NCBI GenBank assembly: GCA_023251595.1
Contig: JAHEYM010000087.1
Coordinates: 1 to 11,283, forward strand
Source: Bacteroidota bacterium
GTDB lineage: Bacteria > Bacteroidota > Bacteroidia > AKYH767-A > JABDAW01
Direction of reading: 5' to 3'
DNA length: 11,283 bases
Positions 1-7,345 of the stretch are shown here, piece after piece (the stretch's first letter is position 1; each line of letters starts with the position of its first letter). The notes beneath the pieces were generated by a model, which saw only the letters and a list, made by a program, of their open reading frames with translations, searched no databases and was not told where the DNA came from. Position numbers and translations under genes: made by a program.

Positions 1-1520
1 CTCCAAACCGACTTGAGATGCTTGAGTTGGAGTTGGCTGTTATGGCATCGGGGGGAATCGCAGTTCCAATCTTTGCTTATTTTCATAAGGAAACTGCGGA
101 ATTGCTCATTAATCATTCCGAAGCAAAATTTGTTGCTGTAGCAGGTGAAATTCAATTAGACAGAATCGGTAATATTAAAGTGGAACGCATTTTTGTTTTT
201 GATGATGTTCACCATAAATCTTTTCCTAACCAATATAGTTTTAAAGAATTACTTCATAAAAAAACGGGAAAAGGATTTGAGCTCGATATTAATGCGGAAT
301 CTGAAAAAATTTGCCTGAATATGTACACTTCAGGAACGATGGGAATTCCAAAATGTGTACAGCTTTCACATTTAAATATATTATCGCAACAAGCTGCCTT
401 ACCCGCTGTTTGGAATTTGGATGAAAATGACAGGTTTCTTTCTTACTTGCCCTGGCATCACAGCTTTGGCGGTATTTTCGAATTATTTAGTTCGCTCTAT
501 AATGGTGCGAAGCTATCGCTCGAATCAGGCTATGGAAAAGATCCTGCAGTATTATTGGAGAATTGGAAAGTTATTCAACCAACCGTATTTTTCAGTGTGC
601 CAAAAGTTTATCAATCACTAATTGATCTGATAAAAAATGATAAAGTTGCGGAAGAACTTTTCTTTCATCCTCAATTAAAATTTGTTTTTACAGCAGCCGC
701 TGCTTTACCAAAAAAACTTTCAGACGAATTCGAAAAAAGAAATATTCCTGTAATTGAAGGATGGGGTTTAACAGAAACTTCCCCTTGTTGTACATTGACT
801 GATCCGACGAAAAAACGTCAATCAGGTGTAGTTGGCGTTCCTTTACCTGGCGTAAGTATTCGTATCGCGGATGATGGAGAAATTCAGGTGAAAGGTCCGA
901 ATGTGATGAGTGGATACTTCAAAAATGATGAAGCGAATAAAGGAATATTTACAGAAGATGGCTGGTTCTGTACGGGCGATGTCGGTGAAATAACGGATGA
1001 AGGTCTCAAATTGATTACACGAAAAGATCGCATTTTTAAATTATCGAATGGAGAAAAGGTAGTCCCGTCTGACTTGGAAAAATTAATTGAATTGAAATGT
1101 CATTATATTTCATTTGCAATGGTGGTGGGTTCGGGTCACGAATATCCGGTGGCTTTATTATTTCCAAATAAGAAATTGTTGGAAAAACCCGATTACTCTC
1201 TTTCCCCGGAAGAAGGATGTTTTTGTCCACGCGATTTAAACGAACTTGGAAAATGTTTACATGGTTGTTTGCATGATGCAAATTGTGGCATCGGCCAAAA
1301 ATTCGCGAAAATTAAAGCGGCCATGATTATTGATGATGAACTTTCATTGGAAAATGGCACACTGACACCATCTATGAAAGTTGCACCAAATAATGTTGTA
1401 AAAGCATATAAAGCATATCTCGAAAATTTATATGGTGAAGATAATCCGGTCGAAAATGAAGTATATATAATCAAATTAGACGATTTAATGGAAACATCGG
1501 GTAGAACAATAACTGTTTAA
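1..1520 (+). CDS. AMP-forming acyl-CoA synthetase, 5'-truncated
   Basis: ANL-superfamily ligase that activates a carboxylate with ATP and CoA via an acyl-adenylate. The frame is open to base 1 and the codons before the ATG at 18 already read as family sequence (PNRLE, then MLELELAVMASGG), so that ATG is internal and the true start lies upstream. Counting from it, motifs are the P-loop YTSGTMGIPK at 103-112, LPWHHSFGG at 144-152, GWGLTETSP at 248-256, CTGD at 318-321 and RKDRIFKLSNGEKV at 335-348. The C-terminal LTPSMK carries the candidate catalytic Lys454. The layout resembles long-chain acyl-CoA synthetases (FadD15/LC-FACS) more than classical benzoate-CoA ligases. An odd cysteine group (C401, C403, C413, C417, C423) sits in the C-terminal lid domain. 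It ends 1 base before the reductase gene. Its substrate is probably an aromatic or cyclic carboxylate by context, but this is inference; a fatty acid remains possible. Confidence 0.88.
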   Translation, partial: PNRLEMLELELAVMASGGIAVPIFAYFHKETAELLINHSEAKFVAVAGEIQLDRIGNIKVERIFVFDDVHHKSFPNQYSFKELLHKKTGKGFELDINAESEKICLNMYTSGTMGIPKCVQLSHLNILSQQAALPAVWNLDENDRFLSYLPWHHSFGGIFELFSSLYNGAKLSLESGYGKDPAVLLENWKVIQPTVFFSVPKVYQSLIDLIKNDKVAEELFFHPQLKFVFTAAAALPKKLSDEFEKRNIPVIEGWGLTETSPCCTLTDPTKKRQSGVVGVPLPGVSIRIADDGEIQVKGPNVMSGYFKNDEANKGIFTEDGWFCTGDVGEITDEGLKLITRKDRIFKLSNGEKVVPSDLEKLIELKCHYISFAMVVGSGHEYPVALLFPNKKLLEKPDYSLSPEEGCFCPRDLNELGKCLHGCLHDANCGIGQKFAKIKAAMIIDDELSLENGTLTPSMKVAPNNVVKAYKAYLENLYGEDNPVENEVYIIKLDDLMETSGRTITV

Positions 1521-1521
1521 T

Positions 1522-2739
1522 ATGTACGAGATAAAATCATCTTCACTTCTTCGTTCGGTGATGAAAGATTATTTCACAGGTTTGGGTCTTGCACCGAAAG
1601 TTGCGTGGTGCACGAGCGTGGGACCCGCAGAGTTATTACGTTCTTTCGGATTCGAAATTTATTTTCCGGAAAATCATGGTGCTCTGTTAGGTGCCACACG
1701 TCAGGCAGGCGAATTTATTCCTGCTACAATTAATTTAGGTTATGCCGGTGATATCTGTTCATACCTTACAGGTGATATCGGTGCTTATCTGAATAAAAAA
1801 ACACCGCTTACCCAACACTACGGACTTGCCGGTATTCCAAAACCTGATCTCATTGTATATAATACAAATCAATGTCGTGAGGTTCAGGATTGGTTTAATT
1901 TTTATGCAAAAGAATTTAATTGTCCGATTATCGGAATATTTCCTCCGCGTCATATAGAAGAAATCACGGACGCGGAAATTAAAGATGTAAGCGCTCAGTT
2001 CAAAGCAATGATACCAGCTTGCGAAAAAAGCAGCGGACAAAAATTCGATATAGACAAATTTCGCAAAACGATTAAGTTAAGCAGAGAAGCAACCGATTTA
2101 TGGAAAAAAGTTCTTGCTACTGCGAAAGCTTCTCCTGCACCTATCGGATTTTTCGATAGTTCAATTCACATGGGTCCTATAGTGGTTTTGAGAGGCACTG
2201 AAATCGCGAAAGAATACTACCGGATTTTATTAAATGAATTGGAATTAAATGTAAGTGCGAAAATAGGAATCGTCAAAGAAGAAAATACACGTATATACTG
2301 GGACGGAATGCCGATTTGGGGCAAACTGCGGTCACTATCAGATTTGTTTGTTCAAAATAATTCCTCTGTCGTAGCATCAACCTATTGTAATAGCTGGATA
2401 TTCGATTCATTTGATCCTGAAGATCCTTTTGATTCTTCAGCTAAGGCATACACTGAGATATTTATTAACAGGAGTGAAAATGCGAAAATGAAATTGCTTA
2501 AACAAATGGCGGATGATTTTCGTGTTGACGGGATGATTTTTCATGATGCCAAAACCTGTTTTAATAATTCGAATGCGCGATTTGGCTTACCCTTGAGATT
2601 TTATAAAAAATATAATATTCCTGTAATGGTGATCGAAGGAGATCTTTGTGATTTACGTTTTTACTCCGAAGGTCAGTCCATTACAAAAATCGAAACATTT
2701 ATCGAGCAACTCGAGAGTTTGAAAGTGACGAATGAATAA
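1522..2739 (+). CDS. Benzoyl-CoA reductase substrate-binding subunit, HgdB/BcrB type
   Basis: Member of the 2-hydroxyacyl-CoA dehydratase D-component family, which includes HgdA/HgdB and the BcrB/BcrC (BzdO/BzdP) subunits of ATP-dependent benzoyl-CoA reductase. These proteins hold a [4Fe-4S] cluster and bind the acyl-CoA. The 405-residue protein shows CTSVGPAELL (C30), YFPENHGALLGATR at 47-60, DICSYL (C79), NTNQCREVQDW (C118), RIYWDGMPIWGKLR at 257-270 and HDAKTC (C346). C30, C79 and C346 are the likeliest cluster ligands by position. My recollection of the families favours BcrB/BzdO over BcrC/BzdP, but that subunit call is uncertain. It starts 1 base after the ligase and ends 2 bases before the fused ATPase gene, which would supply its electrons. 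A heterodimeric partner is expected but is not in the window. Alternative: an (R)-2-hydroxyacyl-CoA dehydratase subunit; the downstream had-oah-dch genes argue for ring reduction. Confidence 0.9.
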   Translation: MYEIKSSSLLRSVMKDYFTGLGLAPKVAWCTSVGPAELLRSFGFEIYFPENHGALLGATRQAGEFIPATINLGYAGDICSYLTGDIGAYLNKKTPLTQHYGLAGIPKPDLIVYNTNQCREVQDWFNFYAKEFNCPIIGIFPPRHIEEITDAEIKDVSAQFKAMIPACEKSSGQKFDIDKFRKTIKLSREATDLWKKVLATAKASPAPIGFFDSSIHMGPIVVLRGTEIAKEYYRILLNELELNVSAKIGIVKEENTRIYWDGMPIWGKLRSLSDLFVQNNSSVVASTYCNSWIFDSFDPEDPFDSSAKAYTEIFINRSENAKMKLLKQMADDFRVDGMIFHDAKTCFNNSNARFGLPLRFYKKYNIPVMVIEGDLCDLRFYSEGQSITKIETFIEQLESLKVTNE

Positions 2740-2741
2740 AG

Positions 2742-4589
2742 ATGGATAGGAAAATAAATAGAGTTGGAATAATTGGTATGGGGCCTGTGGGCTGTATTCT
2801 CGCATCACATTTTTCGGATGCAGGCGTAGAGGTGGCAGTATGTGATCTTGATAAGATGAAAGTTAATCTTATCAAATCTGAGGGCGTTAGACTGGATGGA
2901 GTAATCACTAAAAAAACAACATTCAAAAATATCTTTTCTTCAGTAGCCGAATTTAATTCTTTTAATCCTGATCTGATTATTGTTAGTGTTAAAACAACGC
3001 ATCTTCCTTCTCTTGTAAATGAAATTTCCAAATTAAATAATAGTAGTCCCGGCGTAATGTGTGCCATGAATGGAATTGATGTTGAACAAATGATCTCTTC
3101 TGTTTTGGGTGAAGCGAGAACATTCCGAATGGTCATCAATTTCGCAGGAAATCTTAATGCACCAAATCAGGTGAAAGTTACTTTCTTTAATCCCCCGAAT
3201 TATATTGCTTCGGTGGACGATTCCCGAATGGATGAAGCAAATGAAATTGCGGCTCTTCTCAACTCCGTTGCACTCGAATCAAAAGTGATAAGTTCGTTTG
3301 AATTGTTGAAACGCGTCTGGGAGAAAACAATTCTTAATTCTTCATTGAGTGCTTTATGCGCAGTTGGGAGAATGACTATTTCGGAAGCGATGAGTAATTC
3401 TGATACGATCGAATTGGTTGAACAAATTATTGAAGAAGCTGTTGAAGTTGCTGCTGCGGAAAAAATTAAATTCGATGATGATTTTATACGTAAATGTCTG
3501 AGATATTTAACTAAGGCAGGAAATCATTTTCCTTCTTTAGCTGTCGACCTGCTGAATAACAGACCGACCGAAATAGATTATATGAATGGAAAGATTGTTG
3601 AGTACGGTCGTAAACACTATATCCGCACATCTCTGAATCTGACATTCACGAATATGGTGAAGGCGATGTCGCAGAAGAATCAGGCGACGGCGATTCAGAC
3701 TGCAAAATCTGCAATCACAAAAAATGGCTTTTTTATCAAACCCGATTCAGGTGTTCCCGGAATAATTCCCAAGGAATGTTTTCTGGGTGTGGATTTGGGT
3801 TCAGCTTATACAAAGTTCACCGTAATAGATGATAAAGAAAATATATTGTTTCAGACTGCTCTGAAAACTCTGAACAGAGACAGAATTTCAGTTAAACATG
3901 TTGTAACCTCGTTAAAAAGTGAATTTCCAATCCGATACATCGGGGCAACAGGTTACGGAAGAAAACATTTTGCGGATGCCGATATAGTGAAGACTGAGCT
4001 AAATTGCGCTGCACTTGGCGTTTCAAAATATTTTTCCGGTTCAAAAAATATAATTGATATCGGGGGCGAAGATATTAAAATTATTAAATGTGATTCTGAA
4101 AATCATATAGAAAATTTTTATCTGAATGATAAATGCGCTGCCGGTACAGGATCTTTTATTACTGAAGTTGCAGAGCGGGCCGATATCAGAATTGAGGATA
4201 TGAGCGATCTGGCAATGAAATCTACATTCGCAAAAGAATTGAATAGTTTCTGTACCGTTTTTGCAAAAACAGAAATTATGAGTTGGCTTTTTGAGGGTTT
4301 ACCGGTAGAGAATATTGCCCGGGGTATCTATATATCAATTACCAACCGTGTTTCGAAATTAAGAGTGGATCCGAATGTTCCAATATATCTGATTGGAGGC
4401 GTGATTGCGCACCATCCATTTCTTAAAAATCTTATGCAGGAAAAATATAAAAAAGATATTGGCGTAGTGGATAAACCACAATATATTGTTTCTCTGGGTG
4501 CAGCACTTACCGCATTAAATTTCTATTCATTAAATCGGAGAAAAATAGAAGCCGGAGAAATAGTTTCAGTCGAACAGGAATCTTCATAA
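2742..4589 (+). CDS. Fusion of ketopantoate-reductase-like dehydrogenase and BcrA/BcrD/HgdC-type ATPase
   Basis: One 615-residue reading frame holds two complete enzymes. Residues 1-325 are an ApbA/PanE-like NAD(P)-dependent dehydrogenase: Rossmann GMGPVG at 12-17, MNGID (N110), RVWEKTILN (K195) and PTEIDYMNG (E277), matching the catalytic Asn, Lys and Glu of E. coli PanE. Residues 326-344 are a linker. Residues 345-605 are an ASKHA-fold ATPase of the BcrAD/BadFG/HgdC family: LGVDLGSAYTKF at 348-359, ATGYGR at 402-407, DIGGED at 439-444, NDKCAAGTG (C465), FCTVFA (C504), IGGVIAH at 551-557 and SLGAALTA at 584-591. C465 and C504 match the two cysteines that hold the dimer-bridging [4Fe-4S] cluster in HgdC. 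The short ATPase domain is closer in size to BcrD or HgdC than to BcrA. It should drive ATP-dependent electron transfer to the HgdB-type subunit encoded just upstream. The role of the dehydrogenase half is unknown. Confidence 0.92.
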   Translation: MDRKINRVGIIGMGPVGCILASHFSDAGVEVAVCDLDKMKVNLIKSEGVRLDGVITKKTTFKNIFSSVAEFNSFNPDLIIVSVKTTHLPSLVNEISKLNNSSPGVMCAMNGIDVEQMISSVLGEARTFRMVINFAGNLNAPNQVKVTFFNPPNYIASVDDSRMDEANEIAALLNSVALESKVISSFELLKRVWEKTILNSSLSALCAVGRMTISEAMSNSDTIELVEQIIEEAVEVAAAEKIKFDDDFIRKCLRYLTKAGNHFPSLAVDLLNNRPTEIDYMNGKIVEYGRKHYIRTSLNLTFTNMVKAMSQKNQATAIQTAKSAITKNGFFIKPDSGVPGIIPKECFLGVDLGSAYTKFTVIDDKENILFQTALKTLNRDRISVKHVVTSLKSEFPIRYIGATGYGRKHFADADIVKTELNCAALGVSKYFSGSKNIIDIGGEDIKIIKCDSENHIENFYLNDKCAAGTGSFITEVAERADIRIEDMSDLAMKSTFAKELNSFCTVFAKTEIMSWLFEGLPVENIARGIYISITNRVSKLRVDPNVPIYLIGGVIAHHPFLKNLMQEKYKKDIGVVDKPQYIVSLGAALTALNFYSLNRRKIEAGEIVSVEQESS

Positions 4590-4600
4590 TATATTCAGCC

Positions 4601-6070
4601 ATGAAAAAAATACTTCGTATAACCCTGATCTTTGGCTTAATTGTTTATACAACAACCGGTTGTAAATATGATAAACAGGATCCCCAATTCAATGGATATC
4701 CTGATGATGTGGGAAAAATAATGCTATTGAAATGTGCTGTTTCAGGTTGTCATAACACGGTAAGTGCCTCAGGAGCTGCGGGTCTTGATCTTTCTACCTG
4801 GGATAAATTATTTGAAGGCAGCAGATATCATAACGCGGCTGTGGTGCCTTATAGCCATGACTTTAGCTTCCTTCTATCAAGTATTAATAGTTATCCGGAT
4901 CTGGGTTCTCAATTAAAACCATTGATGCCTGTGAATAATACTCAACTCACCCGTGATGAAATAATATTATTGCGAAACTGGGTGGCAAACGGTGCCCCTG
5001 ATAAAAACGGAAATGTAAAATGGGCCGGGGATTTAAACAGAAAAAAAATATATGTAGCAAATCAGGGCTGCGATCAGGTATCGGTTTTCGATGTGGATAC
5101 ACGACACTTAATTCGTTATGTCTCGGTCGGAGTTTCTCCTGCCATTGAGGTGCCACATTCTCTTACCGTCTCTCCGGATAAAAATTTTTGGTATGTGACC
5201 TTTGTTGGAAATAGTATAATTGAAAAATACAGATGTTCTGATGATACGAAAGTCGGCCAAATAGATTTGGGTGATTTGGGATGGCACACAATGTCCATTA
5301 CTGCAGATTCAAGAATCGGTCTTGCTGTGAATTTAAGTGGCGACGGAAAAGTGTCTCTCATAGATTTGGAAACTATGACTTTAATTCAGAAATATCAGGG
5401 ATCGGGACTTTTCAGATTCCCACATGGTTGTGTGATTAATCAAAATGGAACGATTGCATACGTTACAGCTTCGCTCGGTAATTTTATATATAAATTAAAT
5501 ATAACTGATCCGTTAAATCCGGATATTACCGAGCTTGTTTTAAGAGCCGGTGACACTCCAAATGCTGCTAATCATCAATTTTCTCCGCATCAGATCAGAT
5601 TTTCACCTGATTATTCAAGATACTATGTGAGCGCCGAATCTGCTGACGAGATCAGAGTTTATAATGCTGCAAATGATAGTTTAATTACTTGTATTCCTAC
5701 TTGTGAAGATCCTGAGGAAATGGTGTTCTCCTTAACTACTCCTTATATGTTCGTTTCGTCTTACCAGGATTCTTCTCATTTTGCGCCGAATCAGGGATGT
5801 ATTTCTGTTTTAAATTATGAAACAAATACATTTATTAAAAATATTTATTCCGGTTACCAACCTCATCAGATGGTGATTGATGATGAAAAAGGATATGTTT
5901 TAATTGCAAACCGAAATATTAGTACGACAGGACCCGCTCCACATCACACCTCTGTTTGTGGTGGCAGAAATGGGTATGTAACCGCGATTGATCTTTCCAC
6001 ATTGGAACTCCTGCCCGATTTTAAAGTGGAAGTTTCTGTGGATCCATATTGCGTTGATATAAGAAAGTAA
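4601..6070 (+). CDS. Lipoprotein with cytochrome-c-like domain and YVTN-type beta-propeller
   Basis: Predicted envelope lipoprotein of 489 residues. The N-terminus has a basic start, a hydrophobic core and a lipobox TTGC with lipid-anchor Cys21. Residues about 30-135 look like a small c-type cytochrome: a CX4CH heme motif (C45, C50, H51), a PLMP segment with candidate axial Met109, and a C-terminal helix of the LTRDEIILLRNWVANGAP type seen in Bacteroidota and Planctomycetes cytochrome-like domains. Residues about 146-489 form repeated YVTN/YncE-like blades (KKIYVANQG at 148-156, SLTVSPD at 187-193, CVINQNGTIAYVTA at 277-290, QIRFSPDYSRYYVSA at 331-345). The 11-base gap places it in the catabolic operon, though its location is the periplasm or outer membrane. 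No function is recognised; an electron-transfer or ligand-sensing role is guesswork. Heme binding depends on the non-standard CX4CH spacing. Confidence 0.82.
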   Translation: MKKILRITLIFGLIVYTTTGCKYDKQDPQFNGYPDDVGKIMLLKCAVSGCHNTVSASGAAGLDLSTWDKLFEGSRYHNAAVVPYSHDFSFLLSSINSYPDLGSQLKPLMPVNNTQLTRDEIILLRNWVANGAPDKNGNVKWAGDLNRKKIYVANQGCDQVSVFDVDTRHLIRYVSVGVSPAIEVPHSLTVSPDKNFWYVTFVGNSIIEKYRCSDDTKVGQIDLGDLGWHTMSITADSRIGLAVNLSGDGKVSLIDLETMTLIQKYQGSGLFRFPHGCVINQNGTIAYVTASLGNFIYKLNITDPLNPDITELVLRAGDTPNAANHQFSPHQIRFSPDYSRYYVSAESADEIRVYNAANDSLITCIPTCEDPEEMVFSLTTPYMFVSSYQDSSHFAPNQGCISVLNYETNTFIKNIYSGYQPHQMVIDDEKGYVLIANRNISTTGPAPHHTSVCGGRNGYVTAIDLSTLELLPDFKVEVSVDPYCVDIRK

Positions 6071-6082
6071 AAATATATATAT

Positions 6083-7342
6083 ATGAAAGCGTATCATAAT
6101 AAATTAAAAGGAATTGGAATTGTATTCGATGATATTTTTCTTGTGAATGGTGCCAGAACGCCATTCGGTAAATATTGCGGAACCCTTGCGAGGATTTCAC
6201 CAACTGATTTGGGAATTCTTGCCAGTCGCGCTGCATTGGTAAAATCAGCCGTAAGTGCGAATGATATTGATCAGGTAATAATCGCCAATATCGGACAAAG
6301 TTCCTGCGATGCATATTTCTTACCCCGACATATTTCATTATATTCAGGTGTTCCTCTCGAAGTCCCATCATTAATGGTTCAGAGAATTTGTGGTTCAGGA
6401 TTCGAAACAATTGTTACGGCATCCGAACAGATAACATTAGGAAAAGCAGAAACTGTATTGTGTACAGGAACAGAAAATATGTCACTTTCTCCGACTGTGA
6501 GCTTTGGTAATCGGATGGGATACCCACTCGGTCGTCCCGTTTTCAAAGATATGCTTTGGGAAGCACTCGACGATACCGCGGCAGGTTATCCAATGGGTTA
6601 TACTGCTGAAAATGTAGCGGCGAAATATAAAATTACCCGTCGTGAGGTAGATGAATTTGCAGCACTTTCTTTTGAAAGAGGTTTATCTGCATTAGCGCGG
6701 GGATTTTTCAAAGAAGAAATTATTCCTTTAAATTCAACAATGTTCGAAGTACCGGGATTAAAATCCAGAAAAGTTTCTTTACCCAAAGGGGTATCAGATT
6801 TTTCAAGCGATGAGCATCTTCGTCCGACAAGTCTCGATTCCTTATCAAAATTAACTCCCGTATTTAATGAGGTAGGTGTGTTGACCGCAGGAAACTCAAG
6901 TGGAATAGTAGATGGAGCTGCTTCTGTTGTGGTCGCGTCTAATAACTATATAGTTGAGAAAAAACTTCACCCTATTTCTAAAATTCTTGCTGCAGCCAGT
7001 TGCGGTGTCGAACCAAAAGAAATGGGATTAGGTCCGGTTCCCGCCATTCGTTTATTGTTGGAAATGACAGGTTTAAATATTAATGACATTGGATTGTTTG
7101 AAATTAATGAAGCATTCGGAGCTCAGTTTGTCGGTTGTGAAAGAGAATTAAAACTGGACCGTGATAAATGTAATGTAAATGGAGGTGCCATCGCACTCGG
7201 TCATCCTCTCGGAGCCACCGGAACCAGATTGTCACTTTCTATTTCCCGCGAAATGAAAATAAGAAATGTAAAATACGGTATCGCATCCGCTTGTATAGGT
7301 GGTGGACAAGGTACCGCTATATTGTTTGAAAATATTAATTAA
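6083..7342 (+). CDS. Acetyl-CoA acyltransferase (thiolase), candidate 3-oxopimeloyl-CoA thiolase
   Basis: Full-length type II thiolase of 419 residues with all catalytic motifs: nucleophile Cys103 in QRICGSGFE, NEAFGAQ at 342-348, His374 in GGAIALGHPLGATG and Cys404 in ASACIGGGQGTA. It cleaves a 3-oxoacyl-CoA with CoA, releasing acetyl-CoA. Compared with typical thiolases, which begin near the VNGARTPFG segment (21-29), it carries an N-terminal extension of about 15 residues; no nearer in-frame ATG exists. The leader is an AT dinucleotide run with no Shine-Dalgarno sequence. It sits 12 bases after the lipoprotein and 3 bases before had. In benzoyl-CoA catabolism a thiolase splits 3-oxopimeloyl-CoA into glutaryl-CoA and acetyl-CoA, so this is the best-fitting substrate. 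That is inference from context; sequence alone supports only a generic degradative thiolase. Confidence 0.93.
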   Translation: MKAYHNKLKGIGIVFDDIFLVNGARTPFGKYCGTLARISPTDLGILASRAALVKSAVSANDIDQVIIANIGQSSCDAYFLPRHISLYSGVPLEVPSLMVQRICGSGFETIVTASEQITLGKAETVLCTGTENMSLSPTVSFGNRMGYPLGRPVFKDMLWEALDDTAAGYPMGYTAENVAAKYKITRREVDEFAALSFERGLSALARGFFKEEIIPLNSTMFEVPGLKSRKVSLPKGVSDFSSDEHLRPTSLDSLSKLTPVFNEVGVLTAGNSSGIVDGAASVVVASNNYIVEKKLHPISKILAAASCGVEPKEMGLGPVPAIRLLLEMTGLNINDIGLFEINEAFGAQFVGCERELKLDRDKCNVNGGAIALGHPLGATGTRLSLSISREMKIRNVKYGIASACIGGGQGTAILFENIN

Positions 7343-7345
7343 TAT

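Noticed and set aside
18..20. True start of the acyl-CoA synthetase
   Set aside because: Upstream in-frame codons to base 1 continue the family sequence (NRLE before MLELELAVMA), and the N-terminal part of the domain is missing.
2699..3139. Open frame of 146 codons on the - strand
   Set aside because: It lies wholly opposite the strong PanE-like and reductase coding frames and its translation has no recognisable family features.
4601..6070. Cytochrome cd1 nitrite reductase (NirS/NirN-like) because of the cytochrome plus propeller layout
   Set aside because: The blades are of YVTN/YncE type, the protein is a lipoprotein, and I see no heme d1 ligand pattern; the layout similarity is superficial.
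6073..6084. AT dinucleotide run before the thiolase start as a promoter
   Set aside because: Only 12 bases lie between genes, with no TTG/TAnnTTTG pair at proper spacing; it looks like an AT-rich translation leader.
6021..6410. Open frame of 129 codons on the - strand across the lipoprotein-thiolase junction
   Set aside because: Overlaps conserved thiolase sequence in antisense; no motif or signal peptide makes it credible.
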